A stretch of DNA of 64,000 nt from IDS-8 sp040902105 (GTDB lineage Bacteria; Pseudomonadota; Gammaproteobacteria; Steroidobacterales; Woeseiaceae). The notes below the pieces were generated by a model. That model made no database searches. It was not told the origin of the DNA and saw nothing but the letters and a program-made list of their open reading frames with translations. Both the position numbers and the translations under genes were made by a program. The stretch spans positions 31,484 to 95,483 of the forward strand of contig JBBDXW010000055.1 in the NCBI GenBank assembly GCA_040902105.1, read 5' to 3'. Below, one piece after another: positions 8,003 through 16,646 of the stretch; the stretch's first letter is position 1, and each line of letters begins with the position of its first letter.

Positions 8003-8581
8003 TCAGGTCTCGAGCCGACGAAGCGAAACGGTGCCGCCGTAGCGCACATGCGGACAGGTCGCCGCGATCGACGCGGCCTCGTCGAGATCCTTTGCACGAA
8101 TGACAAAGTACCCCCCAATGGTCCCTTCCGCAGCCATTGGAATTGCCGCTGCCGGTTCACGACCCGGGGCGATGAGCAAACCGTCGTCCGCAAGCTTCTC
8201 GCCGGTTACATATTTTCCCGCCGCCGCAACTTCGCGGGCCCACTCGGAGTACTCACCGATGCGCTCCGCCATGCGGCCCGCTTCCGGGTACTGGTAGGAA
8301 TCGTTCTCGTACAACAGCATCGCAAACTGGCTCAGGTCGTCGGGCGGCGTTGCTGCAGGCAGGCCGTCGGTTCGCTGTCCGGCCAAAAAGCCGGCCAGCA
8401 GCGCCGCGACGGCAATGACCGCCGTAATTGCGTAGTGTCTGTTCATCTTTGCATCCCCTCTGGCTCCAGTTCGAATAAGTCCGTTGGTCTTGAGCGCCCG
8501 TACGACGCGTTCCTCGAGCTCCGCAGGCGCTTCCGCCTGCGCCTGAAGGTCGCGCAGTCGGCGCAATCCCGGCGCGTTCAT
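8003..8581 (-). CDS. Membrane-anchored YCII-domain protein, putative sigma partner
   Basis: A 192-residue protein starting at ATG 8581, which overlaps the sigma-factor stop as ATGA, so translation is probably coupled. Residues 1-45 (LRRLRDLQ...APAELEERVVRALKTNGLIR) resemble the short cytoplasmic N-terminus of some anti-sigma factors. Residues ~50-68 are a single transmembrane helix. Residues ~85-190 are a YCII domain (FAMLLYENDSY...GEYSEWAREVAAAGKYVTGEKL, ending FVIRAKDLDEAASIA). YCII proteins are usually soluble, and some are encoded beside ECF42 sigma factors. Tethering one through a membrane helix in an anti-sigma position is unusual. An anti-sigma role is inference. Confidence 0.75.
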   Translation of the reverse strand: MNAPGLRRLRDLQAQAEAPAELEERVVRALKTNGLIRTGARGDAKMNRHYAITAVIAVAALLAGFLAGQRTDGLPAATPPDDLSQFAMLLYENDSYQYPEAGRMAERIGEYSEWAREVAAAGKYVTGEKLADDGLLIAPGREPAAAIPMAAEGTIGGYFVIRAKDLDEAASIAATCPHVRYGGTVSLRRLET

Positions 8582-9159
8582 GTTGCAGTCCCTCCGTCGG
8601 CGATCGGCACAGCCGATCCATCGAGTCGGTGCCGCAGTTCGCGGCGTGCCCGCGCGAGCTGGCTTTTCGACGTACCCGGCACGATTCCCAGCGCCCGCGC
8701 GATCTCGACATGTGTGAAGCCTTCCACGTCGTGCAACACCAGCACTTCGCGGTAACCCGGCGGAAGGCGCTCGATGGCCCGTTCGATATCGAGCAAGGTA
8801 AAGGATGTCGTCTCGATCTCCGGCTCCTCTCGTTCCACATCGACCGGCAGCGTCACGATGTCGGCGTTCGTGCTCCATGTCTCGCGACAACAGCGAATGA
8901 GAATCCCCGTGAGCCAGGTGAGCAGCGCCGATCGCCATTCAAACTGCGAAACGGCCCGCGCGGCGCGAAGCCACGTCTCCTGCAACACGTCTTCTGCCTT
9001 CGAGGGACCTGCCAGGCGATACGCCATCCGGTAGAGCGCCGGGGTGTGCCGCCGATACAGAACCCGAAACTCGTCTTCTCCGCGCTCACGCAGGAAATCC
9101 CGCACAAGCTCGCGATCGGAACGGCCGGCGCCGCGCGAATCCGCGTCGAATTCGTTCAT
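8578..9159 (-). CDS. ECF sigma-70 family RNA polymerase sigma factor
   Basis: A 193-residue protein with region 2 (LYRRHTPALYRMAYRLAGPS, then AEDVLQETWLRAARA) at ~34-72. A linker separates it from region 4 (IERLPPGYREVLVLHDVEGF followed by THVEIARALGIVPGTSKSQL) at ~125-172. There is no C-terminal TPR or SnoaL extension, so it is neither ECF42- nor ECF41-like. The stop overlaps the start of the membrane-anchored YCII gene. This supports a sigma/regulator pair that responds to an envelope signal. The upstream region at 9160-9395 has two GGTTTACAG copies, 39 bases apart (9170 and 9209), which could be promoter elements. Confidence 0.92.
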   Translation of the reverse strand: MNEFDADSRGAGRSDRELVRDFLRERGEDEFRVLYRRHTPALYRMAYRLAGPSKAEDVLQETWLRAARAVSQFEWRSALLTWLTGILIRCCRETWSTNADIVTLPVDVEREEPEIETTSFTLLDIERAIERLPPGYREVLVLHDVEGFTHVEIARALGIVPGTSKSQLARARRELRHRLDGSAVPIADGGTAT

Positions 9160-9395
9160 ATCCGGCTCAGGTTTACAGACTTCACGTATCTCATTGATGC
9201 GTGAGTGCGGTTTACAGCGAAGAAGGTTGCACGCCGTGTGAACGATTTGAACCGTCCAGCGGCTTTCTCAGCCCTGAAGCGCTCATGGCAAGTACGCATC
9301 GCAAAGAAACGAGACGGCGGTAGCGCGTCGGCGAGATGACGCATTCGCCTCGGCGGTTTGTTATCTTTCCTCTTTTTATTCGCAGGCGCATCGCA

Positions 9396-10469
9396 ATGCC
9401 TGAATCGAACACGCTCGACGGCGACAACCTTACACCCGCCGCACGAGGCTTCTCAATGCCGCCGGAATGGGCGCCGCATCAGGCCACATGGATCTCCTGG
9501 CCGCACAAACGCGAAAGCTGGCCCGGAAAATTCGAGACGGTGGAACCGGTAATGGCCAGTGCGGTATCCGCATTGTCAGGAAGCGAGACGGTCAGAATCA
9601 ATGTACTCGGCCAGCAGCATGAGGAGCACGTGCGGACGTTGCTTGACGGCCGCGTCAGGCGGGACCGCATCGTGTTTCACCGCTTTCCGACGAATGACGC
9701 CTGGTGCCGCGACCACGGCGCCATTTTTGTAACGCGCGAGGATGGCGCAGCAACCGAGCGCGCATTGGCTCTCGATTTTCGCTTCAACGCGTGGGGCGGC
9801 AAGTACCCGCCATTCGATCTGGATGATTCCATTGCGGCAAAAATGGCCCAGGCGCTCGGCATCCGGTCTTACCCGGTGGACATGGTGCTCGAAGGCGGGT
9901 CGATCGACGTCAACGGACGCGGCGCGTTGCTGACGACCGAGCAATGCCTGCTGCATCCGAATCGCAATCCCGATCTCGCCAGGACTGCGATCGAGCGGAA
10001 TCTGCGGGATACGCTCGGCGTGCAGCAAATCATCTGGCTCGGCGATGGTATCGCCGGTGACGACACCGACGGGCACGTCGACGATCTCACCCGCTTCGTG
10101 GCTGACGATACCGTGGTGACGGTCGTCGAGACGAATGGCACCGACGAGAATTACGCTGCGCTCGCGGAAAACCGCGAACGCCTGAACGAGGTCCGGCTCG
10201 CCGATGGCCGCCGGCTCAAGGTCATCGAACTTGCGATGCCGCGGCCGCTGGAGTTCAGGGGCGACCGGTTGCCGGCCAGCTATGCGAATTTCTATGTGGG
10301 CAACACGGTGGTGCTGATGCCCGCCTTCGACGATCCCGCCGACGAACCCAACCGGCAAGCGCTGGCGCGCTGCTTTCCCGGGCGCGAGGTCGTCGCCATT
10401 GATTGCACCGACCTGGTGCTCGGTCTCGGCACATTTCATTGTCTCACCCAGCAGGTACCCGTGTTTTAA
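9396..10469 (+). CDS. aguA: Agmatine deiminase
   Basis: A 357-residue enzyme of the pentein fold that hydrolyses agmatine to N-carbamoylputrescine and ammonia. Family marks are the early MPPEWAPHQATWISWP segment, WCRDHGAIFV, LEGGSIDVNGRGALLTTEQC, the DGHVDDLTRF motif and the nucleophilic Cys349 in GLGTFHCLTQQ. ATG 9396 is chosen because the upstream frame to 9336 is unlike the family. It is the first gene of a four-gene operon with a deoxyhypusine-synthase-like gene, speA and aguB. This makes the arginine-agmatine-putrescine route complete within 5 kb. Confidence 0.94.
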   Translation: MPESNTLDGDNLTPAARGFSMPPEWAPHQATWISWPHKRESWPGKFETVEPVMASAVSALSGSETVRINVLGQQHEEHVRTLLDGRVRRDRIVFHRFPTNDAWCRDHGAIFVTREDGAATERALALDFRFNAWGGKYPPFDLDDSIAAKMAQALGIRSYPVDMVLEGGSIDVNGRGALLTTEQCLLHPNRNPDLARTAIERNLRDTLGVQQIIWLGDGIAGDDTDGHVDDLTRFVADDTVVTVVETNGTDENYAALAENRERLNEVRLADGRRLKVIELAMPRPLEFRGDRLPASYANFYVGNTVVLMPAFDDPADEPNRQALARCFPGREVVAIDCTDLVLGLGTFHCLTQQVPVF

Positions 10470-10500
10470 TGTTCACTTTAGAGCTCAGGGGATTCGGCCA

Positions 10501-11472
10501 ATGACCGCGATTCGCGACTTTGTCCATCATCACTACCGCCACTTCAACGCCGCGGCGTTGATCGATGCCGCCGACGGCTACGTTCGCCATCTCGACGGCG
10601 GCGGCGTCATGTTCATGACGCTGGCGGGCGCGATGAGCACGGCGGAGCTCGGGCTGTCGCTTGCCGAAATGATCCGCCGCAACAAGGTCCAGGCGATCTG
10701 TTGCACGGGAGCGAATCTGGAGGAAGATGTATTCAACCTGGTCGCCCACGATCATTACGTGCGCGTCCCGCATTACCGCCAGTTGACGGCCGGGGACGAA
10801 GAGGCACTGCTCGCGCGGCACCTCAACCGGGTCACGGACACCTGCATTCCGGAAGAAGAAGCGATCCGGCGCATCGAGCACGCGATTCTCGACGTCTGGC
10901 TCGAAGCGGACAGGAACGGTCAATGCGACTTCCCCCACGAGTTTCTCTACCAGGTACTGCGCTCCGGCAAGCTTAAGAAACACTACCAGATCGATCCAAG
11001 GGACAGCTGGCTCATCGCCGCGAGCGAGCGGGACCTGCCGATCATTGTCCCCGGCTGGGAAGACTCGACGCTCGGCAACATCTACGCATCGCATTGCATC
11101 ACCGGCGAGATTGCCAACGTGCATACCGTGCGCAGCGGCATCGAGTACATGATTTATCTCGCGGACTGGTACGAGAAGACCTCCGCCACATCCTCAATCG
11201 GCTTTTTCCAGATCGGCGGCGGCATCGCCGGGGATTTTCCCATTTGCGTGGTGCCGATGCTGCAGCAGGATCTGCGTAAGGCAGACACCCCGCGCTGGGG
11301 ATATTTTTGCCAGATCAGCGACTCGACGACGAGCTACGGATCCTATTCCGGCGCAGTACCGAACGAAAAAATTACCTGGGGCAAGCTGTCCGCAGATACG
11401 CCCAAGTACATCATCGAGTCTGATGCGACCATCGTCGCTCCGTTGATTTTCGCCTGTGTGCTCGATGAATAA
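10501..11472 (+). CDS. Deoxyhypusine synthase-like protein
   Basis: A 323-residue protein of the deoxyhypusine synthase family, with an NAD-binding Rossmann-like fold. Visible family features are the LAGAMSTAELGLSLAEMIR start, GANLEEDVFN, IGGGIAGDFPIC, and the WGKL motif whose lysine (Lys295) matches the catalytic lysine of eukaryotic DHS. Bacteria lack eIF5A, and bacterial members have been assigned other aminobutyl-transfer roles such as homospermidine formation (the name speY has been used). Its place between aguA and speA supports a polyamine substrate. The gene lies 31 bases after aguA and overlaps the start of speA by eight bases. Confidence 0.88.
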   Translation: MTAIRDFVHHHYRHFNAAALIDAADGYVRHLDGGGVMFMTLAGAMSTAELGLSLAEMIRRNKVQAICCTGANLEEDVFNLVAHDHYVRVPHYRQLTAGDEEALLARHLNRVTDTCIPEEEAIRRIEHAILDVWLEADRNGQCDFPHEFLYQVLRSGKLKKHYQIDPRDSWLIAASERDLPIIVPGWEDSTLGNIYASHCITGEIANVHTVRSGIEYMIYLADWYEKTSATSSIGFFQIGGGIAGDFPICVVPMLQQDLRKADTPRWGYFCQISDSTTSYGSYSGAVPNEKITWGKLSADTPKYIIESDATIVAPLIFACVLDE

Positions 11473-13456
11473 GGCTGCAGCCGACCGCGCCCTTGGCGCC
11501 GCCGACTGGTCGCTCGACGACGCCAGCGAGCTTTATCGCATGGCCGCGTGGAGCGATGGCTTCTTCAGGATCAACGAGCGCGGCCATATCGCCGTGCATC
11601 CGTTTGAAGACGGCGATCTCTCAATCGATATCATGGACGTCATCGAAGAGGCCGGGCGCCGCGACATCGCATTCCCCCTGTTGCTGCGTTTCCAGGACGT
11701 GCTTCGAGCCCGCGTGCAACGGTTGAACCTCGCCTTTTCGGCCGCCATTGAAGAAGCCTCCTATCGGAACGTCTACCGCAGTGTTTACCCGATCAAGGTA
11801 AACCAGTTGCACGAAGTCGTCGAAGAGGTCCTGGATGCCGGGAAGCCGTTCGAGCTGGGACTCGAATGCGGTTCCAAGGCGGAGCTGGTTGCCGCCCTGC
11901 CGCATTTGTTGCAGGACGAGACGCTGCTGATCTGCAACGGGGTCAAGGACCGCACGATGTTGTCGCTGATCCTCTCGGCGCAAGGGCTCGGCAAGAACGT
12001 CATTCCCGTGATGGAAAAGTTCGCCGAGTTCGAACATCTGATGGCGCTGGTCGACGAGCACGACGGTGCGACCCGCTTCGGCGTGCGCATTCGCCTGCGT
12101 ACGGCCGGCTCCGGCCGATGGGCGGATTCCGGCGGCTACCGGTCGAAGTTCGGCGTGTCGCTGCCGGAGCTGCTCGAACTGGTCGACAAGCTCGAGGCGT
12201 CACGACGCACCGCTTCGTTTGTTTTGCTGCATTTCCACCTTGGCAGCCAGATCGCCGATATTCAAACGCTGAAGCAAGCGGTGAAGGAAATGGCGCAGAT
12301 ATATGCCGAACTCAGGGTACGCGGCTTGCCGATCCGCTACTTCGACGTGGGCGGCGGCCTCGGCGTCAATTACTCCGGCGGCTATGACGAAGGCAGCATC
12401 AACTACAGCCTGCAGGAGTACGCCAACGCGGTGGTCTACTCGGTGATGGAAGTATGCGACGCCAAAGCCGTGCCGCATCCCATTCTCATCTCGGAGAGCG
12501 GCCGCGCCATCACCGCGCATCACTCGGTCCTGGTTGTGGAGACCCTTGGAGCGTTTCGCAAGGACCGCATCGCGGAAGGCTTCAACCTGCCGGCGGATGC
12601 CGAGCCGATGGTGCGTAATCTCAGCGGTATCTTCGGGCGGCTCGAATCGAAATCGGCGAAGAAGATCAGCGTCAGCCAGTTGCTGGAGGCGTATCACGAC
12701 GTTGTTGAAATACACCGCGAGGCCGCGACGCTGTTCGGCATCGGCTATCTGTCGCTCGAACAGAATGCGCTCGTCGAGCGCCTGTACTGGAGCAGTTGCT
12801 CGGCGATTCTGCGACGCCTGCGCCTGGCAGAGCCGGATCCGGTGCCGGTTGAATTCCGCGAACTCGAAGACAAGCTGGTCGATCAGTACCTCTGTGACTT
12901 TTCCGTGTTTCAATCCATGCTCGATCACTGGGCGATCGATCAGCCGTTTCCGATCGTGCCCCTGCAACGCCTCGACCGTCGCCCGACCCGGCGCGCGTTG
13001 CTGGTCGACCTGACCTGCGATTCGGACGGCAAAGTAAGTCAGTACGTTTCATCGAACGCCGACAAGAAGTTTCTCGAACTGCACCCGCTCGAGCCCGACG
13101 AGCGATATTTCCTCGGGTTTTTTCTCATGGGCGCGTATCAGGATATTATGGGCGATGCGCACAACCTTTTCGGGCGCGTTCCCGAAGTCCATGTTTACGC
13201 CGACGGCGAGGAAGACGGCAATTTCTGGATCGAAAAAGTCATTCCCGGAACGGAAGTGCAGGAGATGCTGGCGCAGGTCCAGTATTTTCCGAATGACCTG
13301 CAACGGCGCATGAACGAGATCATCAAGCTGAAAATCGAGTCGGGAGATCTCAGGCCGACACGCGGAATGGCAATACTCGACCAGTACATGAACTGTTTCC
13401 GCGACGGTACTTATTACGATCCGCGCGGCCGCATGAGCGGAGTGCCAAAGACATGA
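11465..13456 (+). CDS. speA: Biosynthetic arginine decarboxylase
   Basis: A 663-residue PLP enzyme of fold type III that converts arginine to agmatine. The PLP lysine is Lys111 in VYPIKVNQ. Further marks are GLECGSKAELVAAL, LLHFHLGSQI, FDVGGGLGVNYSG and the C-terminal LGFFLMGAYQDIMGD.HNLFG block specific to SpeA. ATG 11465 gives the usual family start, and an in-frame GTG at 11456 is less likely. The gene overlaps the preceding stop by eight bases and the following aguB start by four. The set is therefore translationally coupled. Length matches the family (~630-660). Confidence 0.95.
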   Translation: MNKAAADRALGAADWSLDDASELYRMAAWSDGFFRINERGHIAVHPFEDGDLSIDIMDVIEEAGRRDIAFPLLLRFQDVLRARVQRLNLAFSAAIEEASYRNVYRSVYPIKVNQLHEVVEEVLDAGKPFELGLECGSKAELVAALPHLLQDETLLICNGVKDRTMLSLILSAQGLGKNVIPVMEKFAEFEHLMALVDEHDGATRFGVRIRLRTAGSGRWADSGGYRSKFGVSLPELLELVDKLEASRRTASFVLLHFHLGSQIADIQTLKQAVKEMAQIYAELRVRGLPIRYFDVGGGLGVNYSGGYDEGSINYSLQEYANAVVYSVMEVCDAKAVPHPILISESGRAITAHHSVLVVETLGAFRKDRIAEGFNLPADAEPMVRNLSGIFGRLESKSAKKISVSQLLEAYHDVVEIHREAATLFGIGYLSLEQNALVERLYWSSCSAILRRLRLAEPDPVPVEFRELEDKLVDQYLCDFSVFQSMLDHWAIDQPFPIVPLQRLDRRPTRRALLVDLTCDSDGKVSQYVSSNADKKFLELHPLEPDERYFLGFFLMGAYQDIMGDAHNLFGRVPEVHVYADGEEDGNFWIEKVIPGTEVQEMLAQVQYFPNDLQRRMNEIIKLKIESGDLRPTRGMAILDQYMNCFRDGTYYDPRGRMSGVPKT

Positions 13457-14358
13457 CCGACAACAGCCACGCGCGCGGCGTCAAGGTAGGCCTCGTGCAG
13501 ATGCAGTGCTCCGACAATCCGGAAGATAACATGCAAAAGGCGTTGCGCATGACGGAGGATGCTGCGCGACGGGGCGCGGAGGTCATCTGCCTGCCGGAAT
13601 TGTTTCGCTCACGCTATTTTTGCCAGAGCGAGGACGACGCGTTTTTCGACCTGGCGGAGTCGATCCCGGGGCCGTCTACCGAAGCGTTCGCGGTCATCGC
13701 CGCCAGGCACGACGTTTCAATCATCGTGAGCCTGTTTGAAAAAAGGGCGCCGGGCCTTTATCACAACACCACTGCCGTCCTTGACCGACAGCGCGGCTAT
13801 ATCGGCAAGTACCGCAAGATGCACATACCCGACGATCCGCGGTATTACGAGAAGTACTATTTCACGCCGGGCGACCTGGGCTTCCAGAGCTTCGGCACGG
13901 AGCGCGCGGACCTCGGCGTGCTGATCTGCTGGGACCAGTGGTACCCGGAAGCGGCGCGGCTTACCGCCATGAAAGGCGCAGAAATTCTTTTCTATCCGAC
14001 CGCGATCGGCTGGCACCCGGAAGAGAAAGCTGAAGTTGGCAAGCAACAGCACGAAGCCTGGGAAACGATGCAGCGCTCACATGCAATTGCCAATGGTTGC
14101 TTCGTCGTTGCGGTCAACCGGATCGGCTTCGAGCCGGACCCGGCCGGAAACGGCGGTATCGAGTTCTGGGGACAGAGTTTCATGGTCGCGCCGGACGGCC
14201 GTGTCCTGTGCCGTGCGCCCGCAGACGAGGAATGCGTGCTGGTCACCGACATAAACTTGAACGAACTGGCCCGCTCCCGCCACGGCTGGCCGTTCTTTCG
14301 CGACCGCCGCATCGACGCTTACGGCGGCATCAGCGAGCGTTTCCTCGATTCGGACTGA
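13453..14358 (+). CDS. aguB: N-carbamoylputrescine amidase
   Basis: A 301-residue nitrilase-superfamily hydrolase that converts N-carbamoylputrescine to putrescine, CO2 and ammonia. The catalytic triad is visible: Glu49 in LPELFRS, Lys122 in YRKMHIPDD and Cys159 in LICWDQWYPEAAR. The YYEKYYFTPGD and GWHPEEKAE segments are typical of AguB. The start ATG overlaps the speA stop (ATGA). With aguA and speA, it closes the arginine-to-putrescine pathway. A 32-bp inverted repeat 13 bases after the stop may end the transcript. Confidence 0.95.
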   Translation: MTDNSHARGVKVGLVQMQCSDNPEDNMQKALRMTEDAARRGAEVICLPELFRSRYFCQSEDDAFFDLAESIPGPSTEAFAVIAARHDVSIIVSLFEKRAPGLYHNTTAVLDRQRGYIGKYRKMHIPDDPRYYEKYYFTPGDLGFQSFGTERADLGVLICWDQWYPEAARLTAMKGAEILFYPTAIGWHPEEKAEVGKQQHEAWETMQRSHAIANGCFVVAVNRIGFEPDPAGNGGIEFWGQSFMVAPDGRVLCRAPADEECVLVTDINLNELARSRHGWPFFRDRRIDAYGGISERFLDSD

Positions 14359-14371
14359 GAGCGGTCGTGTA

Positions 14372-14470
14372 CAGTGCCGGACTTGGATCTTTGGACATTT
14401 CGCAGCCCTATTGCGTTACTTCTTCCGGCAGAGCAGAAGCGAAATGTCCAAAGATCCAAGTCCGGCACTG
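14372..14470. repeat. Long perfect inverted repeat (32-bp arms, 35-nt loop)
   Basis: The left arm 14372-14403 starts CAGTGCCGGACTTGGATC and is perfectly complementary to 14439-14470. The loop is 14404-14438. A degenerate REP core (CGCCATTGCGGGCGACC) follows at 14477. It lies between the convergent aguB and deaminase genes and could act as a bidirectional terminator, although no T-run is present. It shares its layout, but not its sequence, with 5627-5713 and 26744-26834. Confidence 0.92.
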
Positions 14471-14499
14471 GCTCCCCGCCATTGCGGGCGACCCTCGCG

Positions 14500-15540
14500 C
14501 TATGCCGAAGGCACAACCCCGAGCGCGCGTGCAACGTGGAGCACCGCCGCATCGTATTCCCGCTTCCGGACCTCCGGCAGGAACGATGCCTCGAACGAAT
14601 TGCGCGCGAGCGTCACGATGTCTTTCGAAGATAATCCAAGCGCTTCGGCAACCTGCACATAATTGTCGTTCACGTACCCGCCAAAGTAAGCCGGATCGTC
14701 GGAATTGACGGTGACCTTGAGTCCCGCTTGCAACATGCGTGCAAGCGGATGCGCCTTGAGGTCCCTGACGACCGCCAGCCGCAGGTTCGACAGCGGGCAT
14801 ACCGTCAAAGGAATCGCGCGTACGCAAAGTTCCGTGACCAATTGCGCATCCTCCATGCAGCGGTTGCCGTGATCGATGCGGTCGACCTGCAGAAGTTGTA
14901 ACGCTTCCCGAACGTATTCGGGCGGTCCCTCCTCGCCGGCATGAGCCACGGCCTTTAGACCGGCCGAGCGCGCTTTCTCGAAAACCGACTGAAAGTTGCG
15001 TGGCGGATGGCCAACCTCGCTGGAATCGAGCCCGACGCCGGTGAGGCGATCGAGATACGGCCGGAGTCCGTCAAACGTCGCAAGCGCGGCTTCTTCAGGC
15101 AGATGTCTCAGGAAACAGGGAATGAGGTAGACGCTCATTCCAAGCTCCGACGCATCGTCGACCGCCTGCAGGAAACCGCCCATTACGGTCTCGATAGCAA
15201 CGCCGCGTTCCGTGTGCGCCTGCGGATCGAAGAACGCCTCCACGTGGCGCACGTTATCGGCGCACGCCCGTCGCAGATACGCCATCGCCAGTTCGTGAAA
15301 GTCACGCTCGGTTTGCAGAACGGCAGTGCCGGCGTAATAAATATCCAGGAAATCCTGCAGACGCGAAAAGTCGTACGCCAGACGCACAGCCTCGACCGAT
15401 TCGAAGGGCAGATCGACTCGGTTCCGCCGCGCCAGATCAAACAGCATCCCCGGTTCCAGCGTGCCTTCCAGATGCACGTGCAGCTCGGCTTTAGGCAGCT
15501 CTGCAACCAGTGTGTTCAACATCAGTCGCGGCCCGCTCAT
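14500..15540 (-). CDS. Adenine/adenosine deaminase (AAH1-like)
   Basis: A 346-residue metal-dependent amidohydrolase of the adenosine deaminase family. Metal and substrate motifs are PKAELHVHLEGTLEP (His21, His23), AHAGEEGPPEYV (catalytic Glu), RIDHGNR and NSDDPAYFGGY. The FLRHLPEEAA and GLDSSEVGHPP blocks and the short C-terminus are more like the AAH1 adenine-deaminase branch than true adenosine deaminases. The likely reaction is adenine to hypoxanthine. The ATG at 15540 overlaps the stop of the upstream dioxygenase gene (ATGA), so the two are co-transcribed. An internal Met7 is an alternative start. Confidence 0.88.
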   Translation of the reverse strand: MSGPRLMLNTLVAELPKAELHVHLEGTLEPGMLFDLARRNRVDLPFESVEAVRLAYDFSRLQDFLDIYYAGTAVLQTERDFHELAMAYLRRACADNVRHVEAFFDPQAHTERGVAIETVMGGFLQAVDDASELGMSVYLIPCFLRHLPEEAALATFDGLRPYLDRLTGVGLDSSEVGHPPRNFQSVFEKARSAGLKAVAHAGEEGPPEYVREALQLLQVDRIDHGNRCMEDAQLVTELCVRAIPLTVCPLSNLRLAVVRDLKAHPLARMLQAGLKVTVNSDDPAYFGGYVNDNYVQVAEALGLSSKDIVTLARNSFEASFLPEVRKREYDAAVLHVARALGVVPSA

Positions 15541-16271
15541 GCAACCTGCAGTCCAACTGCGAACGACGCCTCGTAGCCTTCGGCTTTTTGCAACGGCGCG
15601 AGCACGAGCTGCTCGCCGCCGCGCCGAAAGATACCGTCATCCTGATTTCGTCTTGTCCGCCGGCCCTTCGCCTCGTACGGCGCGGCTGCGTGGACAAGAT
15701 CGGTCAACGCATCGTCAAAATACAGTTGCGACGTGAACTCGAGACCCCTGCGAGCCGCAGGTTCTGTGCGTATCTTGAAGTGAATGTGCACCGTGCGGCC
15801 CGGATACCAGCCGGGATACACGGTGACAAAGCGGACCTCGCCAGCGGCATCGGTTATCTGGTGACCGCGCAGGAATTTCTGGCCGACGGTGTTGAATCCC
15901 GGGTCCTGCACGTCCGAGTAGACGCCCAGCGCATCGCAGTGCCAGAGATCCACCCGGGCATCCGCGAGCGGCTCGCAGTTCCCGTCACTCAATCGCGAAA
16001 TACGCAGCGTGAGCACCAGCGGCATGCCGGCCCTTGTCTGGCCATCGGCCGGGTCTGACCGAATGTCCGATCGATGCAAGCGTTCATCCACGAAATAGGG
16101 ACCTTCGGTCTGTTCCGGCCGGACGATGCACAAGGCGTCGCGCGTTTCTGCAAAAGCACGCGTCGGATGCACGCCGATACCCGTCAGCAAGACGCCGCCG
16201 ACAGCGCCGAGCAGCGTCGAAACGTCACGGCGGGAAAGCAGGCGGCCGACAGGCGCGTCATCGTGAGTCAT
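15537..16271 (-). CDS. Tat-exported intradiol ring-cleavage dioxygenase-like protein
   Basis: A 244-residue protein. The ATG at 16271 opens a twin-arginine-type leader (LLSRRDVSTLLGAVGGVLLTG), and the longer frame to 16304 is not needed. The mature part belongs to the protocatechuate 3,4-dioxygenase beta-like fold. It keeps the four Fe(III) ligands: Tyr in GVYSD, Tyr in GWYPGR, and the two His in TVHIHFKI. The YFVDE..HRSDIR stretch is typical of the exported subfamily. Exported intradiol enzymes are widespread but mostly uncharacterised. Its coupling to a purine deaminase gene gives no obvious shared pathway. Confidence 0.87.
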   Translation of the reverse strand: MTHDDAPVGRLLSRRDVSTLLGAVGGVLLTGIGVHPTRAFAETRDALCIVRPEQTEGPYFVDERLHRSDIRSDPADGQTRAGMPLVLTLRISRLSDGNCEPLADARVDLWHCDALGVYSDVQDPGFNTVGQKFLRGHQITDAAGEVRFVTVYPGWYPGRTVHIHFKIRTEPAARRGLEFTSQLYFDDALTDLVHAAAPYEAKGRRTRRNQDDGIFRRGGEQLVLAPLQKAEGYEASFAVGLQVA

Positions 16272-16466
16272 TGCAACCAGTCCTTCGAATGCCGGGCCAA
16301 ACAACGCAGCAGACGGTCACATTAATACACCATTTCCCCGGAAACCACGGAAGTTTGCAAGTACAATTTGCCCGGGAAAAACGTAGACAGTCGAGAACAA
16401 GGTCAGGACATCGCGACCCGCATATCGTGCGAAGTCCGCAGGCGCACCGAGGGCAAATACAGAACA

Positions 16467-16646
16467 ATGGCACTTCATCCGGATTTTCCTTCCTCGCCGT
16501 ACGAAATACCAAAGCCCGACCAGCGCTGGTTTCCCGCATCCGAGGACCTGCGCAACACCGCGTACGAAAACCTGCTGCCGCCACGGGTGGCAAACATCCG
16601 CGGTGCAGAATCTTTTCCGTGTCTTTATACAGGAGCAATTCGATAA
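16467..16646 (+). pseudogene. Restriction endonuclease N-terminal fragment (BPTD_3080-like)
   Basis: A 59-codon frame that keeps the characteristic start of a large helicase-nuclease restriction subunit: MALHPDFPSSPYEI, then QRWFPASEDLR, then YENLLPP.VA.IR. Intact relatives continue for about 900 or more residues. Here the frame diverges after ~50 residues and stops one base before the next ATG. A fragment of the cognate-type DNA methyltransferase lies at 18882, and vapBC-like genes sit between, as is common in such loci. I infer the leftovers of a deleted restriction-modification system. The family match is from memory of the N-terminal motif. Confidence 0.6.

Noticed and set aside
8578..9159. 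ECF41 or ECF42 sigma factor
   Set aside because: Both groups have C-terminal extensions (SnoaL-like or TPR). This protein ends ~20 residues after region 4.
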